NCBI RefSeq assembly: GCF_006715565.1 | Contig: NZ_VFNL01000001.1 | Coordinates: 124,001-188,000, forward strand | Direction of reading: 5' to 3' | Source of the DNA: Microbacterium sp. SLBN-154 | GTDB taxonomy: Bacteria; Actinomycetota; Actinomycetes; Actinomycetales; Microbacteriaceae | DNA length: 64,000 bases | Part shown: positions 24,436-32,438 of the stretch, one piece after another | How positions within the stretch are numbered: position 1 is the first letter of the stretch | Layout of the letters: each line of letters opens with the position of its first letter | The notes under the pieces: generated by a model | The model's database searches: none | Told to the model about the DNA's origin: nothing | The model's input: the letters and a program-made list of their open reading frames with translations, nothing else | Translations under genes and position numbers: made by a program

Positions 24436-25197
24436 GTGGCAGCGAACGCCCTCCCCCAAGGGAGCTCGGCTGTTGTCACTGGTGCTGGCGGGGCATTAGG
24501 CCGGGCGATCTCGTTCCGACTTGGTTCCGACGGATTCGCCGTCGGCGTCCTCGGACGCGAGAGCGCCCATCTTCGCGAGACCGCCGACCTCCTCACCCAG
24601 AACCGCGTCCCCCACCGCGTGCTGCCCGTCGACCTCCGCGACGGCGCGGCGCTGGACGCCGCGCTCAGCGAGACCGAAGAAGAACTCGGCCCTCTGGGCG
24701 CGCTCGTCAACAACGCGGCGATCTATCCGAGCACGCCGCTGTTCGACATCTCCCAGGCAGAGTTCGAGGACGTCGTCCGCGTCAACCAGACCGCATACTT
24801 CTTGGCAGCCCAAGGCGCTTCCCGGCGCATGGCTGAGCGCGGGACCGGCGCAATCGTCAACATCGGATCGATCACCTTCCACGGCGGCTGGGCGAACCTC
24901 GCGAGCTACGTGACCACGAAGGGCGCTGCGGTCGGAATGACCCGAGCTCTGGCCCGCGAACTCGGCCCTCTCGGCATCCGCGTGAACGGGGTCTCCCCTG
25001 GAGCGTTCCCGACGAAGGCCGAGGAGATCCACGAAAGTCCCGCGCAGTACAGCGCATGGGTGATCGACCGCCAATCGCTCAAGCGCCGCGGAACCGACGC
25101 CGAGCTCGCCGCCGTCGTGTCGTTCCTCGTGAGCCCTGACTCGTCATTCGTCACCGGCCAGACGATCAACGTCGACGGCGGATGGATCATGGAGTGA
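24436..25197 (+). CDS. SDR-family oxidoreductase, module B
   Basis: Start chosen at GTG 24436, eight bases after GAGG; the in-frame ATG at 24379 lies nearer the operator and lacks a ribosome-binding site. The product of 253 residues is a classical SDR: TGAGGALG at 15-22, NNAA at 92-95, Ser145, Tyr158 and Lys162 (YVTTK), and C-terminal VTGQTINVDGGW. First gene of module B, five bases before the DUF4432 gene. With a downstream dehydratase and semialdehyde dehydrogenase it probably performs the first oxidation, aldose to aldonolactone. The alternative is a later alcohol oxidation. Confidence 0.87.
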   Translation: MAANALPQGSSAVVTGAGGALGRAISFRLGSDGFAVGVLGRESAHLRETADLLTQNRVPHRVLPVDLRDGAALDAALSETEEELGPLGALVNNAAIYPSTPLFDISQAEFEDVVRVNQTAYFLAAQGASRRMAERGTGAIVNIGSITFHGGWANLASYVTTKGAAVGMTRALARELGPLGIRVNGVSPGAFPTKAEEIHESPAQYSAWVIDRQSLKRRGTDAELAAVVSFLVSPDSSFVTGQTINVDGGWIME

Positions 25198-25202
25198 ACC
25201 TG

Positions 25203-26327
25203 ATGCCCTTCCCCGAAACCGCCCCGTCGACCGCCGATCTGCGCCGCCGCGCCGGCGATCTGGCCGCCTTCGCCGGCATCCAGGAGGTCGTACTGAAGAA
25301 CGGACGCGAGGAGGGCGTGCGAGCCCTCCTGCTCCGGAACGCCTCGGGACTGGAGGTGGAGGTGCTCATCGACCGCGCCTTCGACCTCGGCTCGGCGCGC
25401 TATCGTGGCGTGCCGTTCGGGTGGCGCAGCGGCAACGGCTTCCGTCATCCGGGACTGCACGAGTCGGATGCCGAGAACGGCCTCTCCTGGCTTCGGGCTC
25501 TGGACGGACTCCTCGTCACCGGCGGACTCGACCACGCCCTCTTCGGCGGCGAGTACGACGCCACCCACTACGCGTATCCACCCAAGCAGACCGTCAAACA
25601 CGGGCTGCACGGCCGGTTGACGGCGATCCCGGCCCGACTCCTCCGAGTCGAGGAGGACTGGCTGCAAAGCGGAGGCGTGCTGCGCGTGGTCGGCGAGGTG
25701 ATCCAGGCGACATCTTTCGGCGAGCACCTGCGCCTCATCCGAACCATCGAACTCGACGTCTTCGGGAACGAGCTGCGGGTCCACGACGTCGTTGACAACC
25801 TCGGCTTCGAGCCGACTCCGCACATGTTCCTCTATCACCTCAACATCGGCTATCCATATGTCGACGAGGGAACCGCACTGGTGGCCCCGATCGCAGGCCA
25901 CGAGTGGGCATCCGACTCGACGACGCAACAGGGTGTCCCCTACGACGTGCTGTCCGCACCGGTCGACGGGTTCGTCGAGCAGGTCTGGGAGCATGCGCTC
26001 ACCGTCGGCGACGACGGCCGCCACCGCGTCGCGCTCCACACCCCCGATGCCTCCCGCGGCATCGAGATCTCGTGGGATGCAGCCACCCAGCCGTTCTTCT
26101 TCGAATGGCAGAACCTCCGCGCCGGTCAGTACGGCGTGGGGCTGGAGCCCTCCAGCACCCACGTCACCGGGGAGGCGGCCGCGCGCGAGGACGGCAGCCT
26201 GACGTGGCTGGCGCACGGCGAATCGCGCGCCTACGACCTCACGGTGCGCGTACTCGACGGCACTTCGGAGGTCGCCGAATCCGCGTCTCGCATCCGCGCC
26301 ATCGGTCCGCAGCCGTCTGCATCTTGA
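25203..26327 (+). CDS. DUF4432 aldose-epimerase-like protein, module B
   Basis: The 374-residue protein starts at ATG 25203 with GGAGTGAACCTG upstream. It shows the DUF4432 branch of the mutarotase superfamily: EVLIDRAFDLGSARYRGVPF early, GGLDHALFGG and KQTVKHGLHGRLTAIPAR in the middle, HMFLYHLNIGYPYVDEG and FFFEWQNLRAGQYGVGLEPS late. The conserved His (NTGCTAG-type KHGLHGR, HLNIGYP) and Glu (GLEPS) match catalytic positions of aldose 1-epimerases. It likely interconverts sugar anomers or isomers in the cytosol. It parallels the mutarotase of module A. Confidence 0.85.
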   Translation: MPFPETAPSTADLRRRAGDLAAFAGIQEVVLKNGREEGVRALLLRNASGLEVEVLIDRAFDLGSARYRGVPFGWRSGNGFRHPGLHESDAENGLSWLRALDGLLVTGGLDHALFGGEYDATHYAYPPKQTVKHGLHGRLTAIPARLLRVEEDWLQSGGVLRVVGEVIQATSFGEHLRLIRTIELDVFGNELRVHDVVDNLGFEPTPHMFLYHLNIGYPYVDEGTALVAPIAGHEWASDSTTQQGVPYDVLSAPVDGFVEQVWEHALTVGDDGRHRVALHTPDASRGIEISWDAATQPFFFEWQNLRAGQYGVGLEPSSTHVTGEAAAREDGSLTWLAHGESRAYDLTVRVLDGTSEVAESASRIRAIGPQPSAS

Positions 26328-26354
26328 TCACCCGCTACTCGAGAGAGACCTCCA

Positions 26355-27581
26355 ATGACAGACGACAGCTCCTCAGCGCCGAAAGGAGTCCTCAGCGGAT
26401 ACCGCGTGCTGGACTGCTCGATCGCGATGGCGGGCCCTTTCGCGGCGCAGCGCCTGGGCGATCTCGGCGCGGACGTCATCAAGGTCGAGCCGACAGCCGG
26501 CGAGTGGCAGCGCCATGCGGCGGCCGGCGGTGCTCGGGGCAACCGGATCAACGTCTCCTTCCTGTCCTTGAACCGCAACAAAAGGTCGTTCGCGGTGGAC
26601 TTGAAGGCACCCCACGGGCGCGAGCTGGTGCACCGGCTCGTCGCGGAGTCCGACGTCTTCCTGCAGAACTACCGCCCGGGAGTCGCGCAGCGCCTCGGCG
26701 TCGACTACGAGACGCTGCGCGAGATCAACCCCGCCCTCGTCTATGTGTCGATCTCGGGCTACGGCGAGGACGGGCCCTATCGCGATCGCCCGGGACAGGA
26801 CCTCCTGCTGCAGGCCCTCTCCGGAGCGATGCTCTCTGCCGGCGCGGCCGGAACGCCGCCGCAGGCGGCCGGGCAGTATCTCGTAGATGCCGTGACCGCG
26901 TCGACCGCGTTCGAGGCGGTGCTCGCAGCCCTCCTGCACCGCGAGCGGACCGGTGAAGGCCAGCGGGTGACGGTGAACATGCTCGACGTCATCACGACGC
27001 TGCAGATGCAGGAGATCTCCGTCTACACGATGGGGGGCGTGCCGCAGGAGCGTAGCGACCAGCCTCACGCGCACGTCTACATCCGCTCCCCCTACGGCAC
27101 ATTCGCGACGACGGATGGGTACCTTGCGCTCGCGATGCCGCATCTGCCCACGCTCGGCGAGTTGATCGACGAGCCCGCCTTCGCCGACATGGACGGCGAA
27201 ATCGACGGCTGGGACCGGCGAGACGAGATCTACGCGAAGGTGGCGGACAAGCTGCGCACCCGCAGCACCGCCGAGTGGTTGAACCTCTTGGGCTCCGCGG
27301 GCATCTGGGTGGCGCCCGTCTACTCGTACGAGGATCTCGTCAACGATGCTCAGATCGCGCATAACGGGACGATGGTGGAGTACGACCACCCGACCGAGGG
27401 ACGGGTCCGCACCCCCGGCTTCCCCTACCGGTTCTCCCGCACTCCGGCGCGCATAGTCCGCGGCGCACCGCTCGCCGGCCAGCACACCCGTGAGATCCTC
27501 CGTGACCTCGGCGTGCCGGCCGAGCACGTCGACGCCTTGCTGGACGAGGGCGTCATCGCCGCCGCGAGCGCTGCGTCATGA
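26355..27581 (+). CDS. CaiB/BaiF class III CoA-transferase, module B
   Basis: The 408-residue paralogue of the module-A transferase has YRVLDCSIAMAGPFAAQRLG, GADVIKVEPTAGEWQRHAAA, SLNRNKRSFAVDLK and PGQD with catalytic Asp149. The family transfers CoA between carboxylates through an aspartyl-CoA anhydride. Its stop overlaps the start of the solute-binding-like gene (ATGA at 27578-27581), and crotonase, FAH-type dehydratase and aldehyde dehydrogenase follow with similar overlaps, so it is embedded in a sugar-acid operon. No acyl-CoA ligase or thiolase is present, consistent with CoA being recycled between substrate and product. Confidence 0.92.
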   Translation: MTDDSSSAPKGVLSGYRVLDCSIAMAGPFAAQRLGDLGADVIKVEPTAGEWQRHAAAGGARGNRINVSFLSLNRNKRSFAVDLKAPHGRELVHRLVAESDVFLQNYRPGVAQRLGVDYETLREINPALVYVSISGYGEDGPYRDRPGQDLLLQALSGAMLSAGAAGTPPQAAGQYLVDAVTASTAFEAVLAALLHRERTGEGQRVTVNMLDVITTLQMQEISVYTMGGVPQERSDQPHAHVYIRSPYGTFATTDGYLALAMPHLPTLGELIDEPAFADMDGEIDGWDRRDEIYAKVADKLRTRSTAEWLNLLGSAGIWVAPVYSYEDLVNDAQIAHNGTMVEYDHPTEGRVRTPGFPYRFSRTPARIVRGAPLAGQHTREILRDLGVPAEHVDALLDEGVIAAASAAS

Positions 27582-28735
27582 CGACCGTCCTCACCGGCCT
27601 GACCTGGGATCACCCGCGCGGACGCGAGGCTCTCGAGGCGGCGCGGGCCCACGCGGCCTCGGTCGGCGTGGACCTGACCTGGGACGTGCAGTCGCTGGAG
27701 GGCTTCGAGTCCGCCCCCATTGCCGAGCTCGCGCAGCGGTACGACGTGATCGTGCTGGATCATCCGCACCTCGGCGACGCCCTGGCTTCGCGTTGTCTCC
27801 GCCCGATGGAAGCCGTCGTCGGATCCGACGTCCTTAAGGACATCGCGCACCGCGCCGTGGGCCCCTCCCTCGCCTCGTATCGACTCGCGGGATCGACCTG
27901 GGCGCTCCCTCTCGACGCCGCCACCCAGGTCAGTGCACGCCGCACCGACCTCCTGGACCAGGAGCCCCGGACGTGGTCGGATGTCGTCTCCGTCAGTGCC
28001 CGGCATCCCGTCGCCCTGTCGGTGTCCGGACCGCACGCATACCTCTCGTTCGCATCGATCTGCCACAGCTTCGGTGCACCGCTCTCCGGCGGCGCTTCCG
28101 AGACGATCGTGGACACGGGGGTCGGGTCGCTCGCGCTCGGCATCCTCCGCGAGCTGTCTCGGCGGGGGCCGCGCGGCTCCGAGGCGCAGAATCCCATCGC
28201 GCTCCTCGAGCGGATGATAACATCCGACGACATCGCGTACATCCCCCTGGTCTACGGCTACGTGAATTATGCGAACCGGCGCCGCACGCGCGCTGTCACG
28301 TTCGCAGATGCGCCGGAGGGTGTCGGCGGGGTCACCGGTTCCACCATCGGAGGCACCGGCATCGCCGTCACCACGCGGGCCGAGGTCGCCGCCGGACTCC
28401 GCAAGCACCTCGTCTGGCTCCTCGGCGACCAGACCCAGACAGGTTTCATCCCCCTCCACCAGGGTCAGCCGTCGGTGCGAGCCGCATGGGAGGACGACGC
28501 GGTGAACGGCAGCACAGGCGACTTCTATCGACGCACCCGACGCACGATCGAGCGCGCCTGGGTGCGACCCCGGTTCGCGGGATTCGTCCAGCTTCAACGC
28601 GAGCTGTCTCGCGTCATCCGAGAGGCCCTCGCGAACGACTCCGAGCCGAGAACCGTGCTGGAGCGGATGACGGCGCTCCAGAACGACGCGGTCGCCCGCG
28701 CCGACCTCTCCACCTTCGAGGAGGCAGTCTCATGA
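27578..28735 (+). CDS. Solute-binding-protein-like cytosolic protein without signal peptide
   Basis: The 385-residue protein has the family-1 extracellular solute-binding fold: YDVIVLDHPHLGDAL, STWALPLDAATQVSARRTDL at about 111-130, PRTWSDVV, IAYIPLVYGYVNYANRR, and GFIPLHQGQPSVRAAW near residue 292. It starts MTTVLTGLTWDHPRGREALE with no hydrophobic signal and no lipobox, and ATGA overlaps on both sides leave no room for one. No permease is nearby. It therefore sits in the cytosol between a CoA-transferase and a crotonase. Similar orphan binding proteins may have become sensors, chaperones or enzyme subunits; the role here is unknown. Confidence 0.75.
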   Translation: MTTVLTGLTWDHPRGREALEAARAHAASVGVDLTWDVQSLEGFESAPIAELAQRYDVIVLDHPHLGDALASRCLRPMEAVVGSDVLKDIAHRAVGPSLASYRLAGSTWALPLDAATQVSARRTDLLDQEPRTWSDVVSVSARHPVALSVSGPHAYLSFASICHSFGAPLSGGASETIVDTGVGSLALGILRELSRRGPRGSEAQNPIALLERMITSDDIAYIPLVYGYVNYANRRRTRAVTFADAPEGVGGVTGSTIGGTGIAVTTRAEVAAGLRKHLVWLLGDQTQTGFIPLHQGQPSVRAAWEDDAVNGSTGDFYRRTRRTIERAWVRPRFAGFVQLQRELSRVIREALANDSEPRTVLERMTALQNDAVARADLSTFEEAVS

Positions 28736-29514
28736 TCCACAGCACCATCGACGAAGTCGTCGTCGAGACGGACGGGCACGTGGCGTTCATCACCCTGAAT
28801 CGTCCGGCCAAGCTCAACGCCGTCACTCCGGAGATGTCGAAGGAGCTCACCCGGCTCGCCCACGCGATCAACGACGACGATGACGTGCGGGTGGCCGTGC
28901 TGACCGGCGCCGGCGAGCGCTCGTTCTGCGCGGGGTCCGACATCCGCACGCTGGACGAGTACGAGACTGCCTGGGCCTTCCGCAATCGCGTGGACTACTG
29001 CGACGCCCTTCGTGAAGTGCGCAAGCCCCTGATCGCCGCCGTCAACGGCTACGCCTTCGGCGGCGGGGTGGAGACGGCGATGATCTGCGATATCCGCCTT
29101 GCGGCGGACACGGCAACCTTCGCCGCATCGGAGATCAAGCTGGGATGGATCGGCGGCGGCGGGATGAGCGCATTCCTCGCGCACAGCGCCGGCCCGAGCA
29201 ACGCCGCGATGATGCTGCTCACCGGCGACCCGATCGGCGCAGCGACCGCCCAGGCGTGGGGTCTGGTCACGGAGCTTCATCCGCGCGAGAGACTGCTCGC
29301 CCGCGCCTCCGAGCTCGCACACACGATCGCCAGCCGCCCGCCGATCGCGGCGCAGACCGCGAAAGCGAACGTCCGCGCCGCCTACACGATGCCGTTCGAC
29401 GACGCGATGCGATACGAGCGCGATCTGCAGACCATCTGCTTCGCCACCCAGGACGCCGCCGAGGGGCGCGCCGCGTTCACGGAGAAGCGCGCCCCGCGTT
29501 TCGAAGGCCGATGA
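28732..29514 (+). CDS. Enoyl-CoA hydratase/isomerase (crotonase), module B
   Basis: The 260-residue crotonase starts at ATG 28732, overlapping the previous stop. Oxyanion-hole segments are SFCAGSDI (64-71) and GYAFGGGVE (106-114). Both hydratase glutamates are present: Glu114 and Glu134 (AASEIKLGW). It is clearly paralogous to the module-A enzyme (same IAAVNGYA, GSDI and AFTEKR-like C-terminus). No other beta-oxidation enzyme is in the operon. A CaiD-like dehydration of a hydroxyacyl-CoA made by the adjacent CoA-transferase is the simplest fit. Confidence 0.9.
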   Translation: MIHSTIDEVVVETDGHVAFITLNRPAKLNAVTPEMSKELTRLAHAINDDDDVRVAVLTGAGERSFCAGSDIRTLDEYETAWAFRNRVDYCDALREVRKPLIAAVNGYAFGGGVETAMICDIRLAADTATFAASEIKLGWIGGGGMSAFLAHSAGPSNAAMMLLTGDPIGAATAQAWGLVTELHPRERLLARASELAHTIASRPPIAAQTAKANVRAAYTMPFDDAMRYERDLQTICFATQDAAEGRAAFTEKRAPRFEGR

Positions 29515-30722
29515 TGGCCGATCCCCGACACTCAGGAGTCCCGTCGATGACCTGGTTTCCCGCCCTCACGGCCGCCCTTCCCGCCGACGCGAGCGACGCG
29601 GTGCTCATCGGGCGCGTCTGGGAGCCGGCCGCGCAGGGGCCGACGCCGGTGCTCGTCGACGACGGCGTCGTCCGAAGCCTCGCGGCGACGTACCCGACGG
29701 TGAGCGCGCTCCTCGAGGAGGACGACCCGGCCGCAGCCGCGCGCGCGGCACGCGGGGCAGACCTCGGCGGGCTCGACGACATCTATGCCAACACCCGCTT
29801 CGATGATCGCGACACGGAACAGCCCTGGCTTCTGGCACCCCACGACCTCCAGGCGGTGAAGGCCGCGGGAGTCACCTTCGCCGTCTCGATGATCGAGCGC
29901 GTCATCGAGGAGCGGGTGCGAGGCGATCACTCCGCCGCCGCCGAACTCCGTCACGTGATCGCCGAGCGTGTCGGCGGCGATCTCGGCGGTGTGCAGCCCG
30001 GCTCCGAGCGAGCCGCTGAGCTGAAGGACTTCTTCGTCGCAGAAGGACTGTGGTCGCAGTACCTCGAGGTGGGTATCGGCCCGGATGCCGAGATCTTCAC
30101 CAAGTCGCTGCCTCTCGCTTCGCGAGGCACGGGCGAGCAGATCGGCATCCTCCGCTCGTCGCAGTGGAACAACCCCGAGCCGGAGGTCGCCCTGGCGGTG
30201 TCCTCGCGCGGGGCCGCTGTCGGCGCCCTGCTCGCGAACGACGTCAACCTCCGAGACATCGAGGGCCGTAGCGCCCTGCTCCTTCCGAAGGCGAAGGACA
30301 ACAACGCCTCCTGCGCCACGGGGCCGTTCATCCGGCTCTTCGACGACCGGTATGGCATCGACGACGTGCGCTCGGCCGAGGTCTCGGTGCGCGTCGAGGG
30401 CAAGGACGGCTTCGTGCTTGCCGCCGCGAGCGATATGCGCCAGATCAGCCGCGACCCGCTAGACCTCGTGGCGCAGCTGATCGGCCCCCACCATCAGTAC
30501 CCCGACGGGGCGGTGCTCATGATGGGCACCCTCTTCGCCCCAATCGAGGACCGCGATGAGCCGGGCCTGGGCTTCACTCATAAGCGGGGCGACGTCGTAG
30601 AGATCCGCTCGGAATCGTTGGGGACGCTGGCGAACGTCGTCGACTTCAGCGAAGACTGCGAACCATGGGACTTCGGGATCACCGGCTTGATGAGGAATCT
30701 CGCTGGTCGGGGGCTCTTGTGA
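29511..30722 (+). CDS. FAH-family hydratase/dehydratase (2-keto-3-deoxy-aldonate dehydratase type)
   Basis: The 403-residue protein (ATG 29511, overlapping the crotonase stop; Met codons 2 and 13 are alternatives) has the fumarylacetoacetase-like C-terminal domain. Metal-site residues appear as Glu223 and Glu225 in NPEPE and Asp244 in NDVNLRD, with Lys260 in LLPKAKDNN. The segment DVNLRDIEGRSALLLPKAKD is characteristic of the XylX/AraD1-like group, which converts 2-keto-3-deoxypentonates to 2-oxoglutarate semialdehyde. The aldehyde dehydrogenase next in line is the enzyme expected for that product. A 2,4-diketo acid hydrolase activity, as in deoxyhexonate pathways, is the main alternative. 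Confidence 0.85.
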   Translation: MMADPRHSGVPSMTWFPALTAALPADASDAVLIGRVWEPAAQGPTPVLVDDGVVRSLAATYPTVSALLEEDDPAAAARAARGADLGGLDDIYANTRFDDRDTEQPWLLAPHDLQAVKAAGVTFAVSMIERVIEERVRGDHSAAAELRHVIAERVGGDLGGVQPGSERAAELKDFFVAEGLWSQYLEVGIGPDAEIFTKSLPLASRGTGEQIGILRSSQWNNPEPEVALAVSSRGAAVGALLANDVNLRDIEGRSALLLPKAKDNNASCATGPFIRLFDDRYGIDDVRSAEVSVRVEGKDGFVLAAASDMRQISRDPLDLVAQLIGPHHQYPDGAVLMMGTLFAPIEDRDEPGLGFTHKRGDVVEIRSESLGTLANVVDFSEDCEPWDFGITGLMRNLAGRGLL

Positions 30723-30851
30723 GCGAGGATCGGACGGTCAGCTCGCCGCGAGCGACCCGCAGGAAGACCCGGGATGTAACGGTGTTGATCGATCTCGGCT
30801 TCACCCTCGTGCGCTGCGGCAGCGCCTGATGAACCGACCTTTGGAGATCTC

Positions 30852-32384
30852 ATGCCCGAGACGCTGACCACCACCGACCCGCGCACCGGCACTCGCTCCG
30901 ACACAGGGATCGCGCCGACATCCGGCGACGAGGTAGCTGTGATCGTCGCGCGGGCGAAGGATGCCGCGCAGGAGATCGCCTCCCGCAGCCGCGCGTGGCG
31001 CGCTCGACTCCTTGATGGCCTCGCCGATTCGCTCGAGGAGCACCGAGACCGGCTTGTATCGACCGCGGAGACGGAGACCGGCCTCACCGCAGCCCGCCTT
31101 GAAGGCGAGCTCAGTCGCACGACGTTCCAGCTGCGACTCTTCGGAGAGGCCGTCCGCGAAGGCGGCTTCCTGGAGGCGGCGATCGACCATGCGACTGAGA
31201 CCCCTCTGGGCCGCCAGCCCGACGTCCGGCGGATGCTGGTTCCGGTCGGCCCGGTCGCCGTGTTCGGGTCGAGCAACTTCCCGTTCGCGTTCTCGGTGCC
31301 GGGCGGCGACACGGCATCCGCGCTTGCTGCAGGGAACCCGGTCGTCGTCAAAGCTCACAGCGCGCACCCGCTCACCTCGAAGGTGAGCTATGAGGCGCTT
31401 CGTGCCGGGGCCGAGCGCGTCGACGCACCCGAGGGCACCCTCGGCATCGTGTTCGGACAGCAAGCCGGTGTCACACTCGTGGAACACGCGGCCATCGCCG
31501 CGGTCGGATTCACCGGCTCCCTCGGCGCCGCCCAGCACCTCCGCGCCGCAATCGAGGGCCGACCCCGTCCCATCCCCTTCTACGGCGAGCTGCAGAGCGT
31601 GAACCCGCTGGTCATTACAGAAGCAGCCCTGCGGGCGCGGGGTGCCGAGATCGCGGTAGGCCTCAGCTCGTCGATCACGGCATCCGGCGGTCAGCTCTGC
31701 ACCAAGCCGGGCATCGCCTTCGTCCCCGCGGGCGACGCTGCCGATCAGTTCGCGAGGCGACTGGGGGACGCAGTCGGCGCGTCAGATCCAGGCGTCCTCC
31801 TCAACGAACGGGTTCTTGCATCATTCGGCGAGAGCGTAGCGTCGCTGGAGGCGGCGCCCGGCGTCATCGCCCTCACCGGGGCGACAACCCCCGACGGCAC
31901 CGGCTTCTCAGTGGCCCCCCGCGTCCTGCGCGTTCAGGCGCGGGACCTCACGACCGCGCATACAATCGAGGCCTTCGGGCCGCTCGTCCTCGTCGTCGAC
32001 TACCACGATGTGGACGAGCTCGCCGTTGCACTCGCACAGGTGCCCCATTCACTCACCGCGACCCTTCACGTCGAGGACACCGACCTGGGCCGCATCGTGG
32101 AGCTACTACCCGTACTGCAAGAGGCGTCCGGCCGCATAGTGTTCAACGGCTACCCCACCGGCGTGCGGGTGTCCTGGGCACAGCACCATGGCGGACCCTG
32201 GCCCGCGACCAACACCGTGCACACCTCAGTCGGAGTGACCGCGATCCGTCGATTCCTGCGACCGCTGGCGTGGCAGAACGCTCCGGAGACGCTGCTTCCC
32301 GAGGAGCTCCGCGACGACTTCGCCGAGATCCCCCGCCGCGTTGATGGGGCACTAATCACAACCTCCAGAAGCGGCGGTTCGTGA
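30852..32384 (+). CDS. Aldehyde dehydrogenase, 2-oxoglutarate semialdehyde type
   Basis: The 510-residue ALDH starts at ATG 30852 after TTTGGAGATCTC. It carries FGSSNFPFAFSVPGGDTASA and PVVVKAHSAHP, typical of the NADP-dependent 2-oxoglutarate-semialdehyde dehydrogenase group. Catalytic residues are Glu246 (GELQS) and Cys283 (GGQLCTKPG). It would produce 2-oxoglutarate for the TCA cycle. The adjacent FAH-family enzyme supports a Weimberg-like pathway. A 35-codon GTG frame (30719-30826) fills the gap before it and may be a spurious or leader reading frame. Confidence 0.9.
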   Translation: MPETLTTTDPRTGTRSDTGIAPTSGDEVAVIVARAKDAAQEIASRSRAWRARLLDGLADSLEEHRDRLVSTAETETGLTAARLEGELSRTTFQLRLFGEAVREGGFLEAAIDHATETPLGRQPDVRRMLVPVGPVAVFGSSNFPFAFSVPGGDTASALAAGNPVVVKAHSAHPLTSKVSYEALRAGAERVDAPEGTLGIVFGQQAGVTLVEHAAIAAVGFTGSLGAAQHLRAAIEGRPRPIPFYGELQSVNPLVITEAALRARGAEIAVGLSSSITASGGQLCTKPGIAFVPAGDAADQFARRLGDAVGASDPGVLLNERVLASFGESVASLEAAPGVIALTGATTPDGTGFSVAPRVLRVQARDLTTAHTIEAFGPLVLVVDYHDVDELAVALAQVPHSLTATLHVEDTDLGRIVELLPVLQEASGRIVFNGYPTGVRVSWAQHHGGPWPATNTVHTSVGVTAIRRFLRPLAWQNAPETLLPEELRDDFAEIPRRVDGALITTSRSGGS

Positions 32385-32438
32385 TCGTTCGGGCCGATCG
32401 ACGCTCCAGTCGGGGTCGGCGAGACCGGGGACGATGAG

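Noticed and set aside
26373..27527. 384-codon open frame on the minus strand
   Set aside because: Antisense shadow of the module-B CoA-transferase, which keeps its family motifs.
30719..30826. 35-codon GTG frame between the FAH-family gene and the aldehyde dehydrogenase
   Set aside because: Overlaps the previous stop like a coupled gene, but is too short to recognise and has no conserved feature; not called as a gene.
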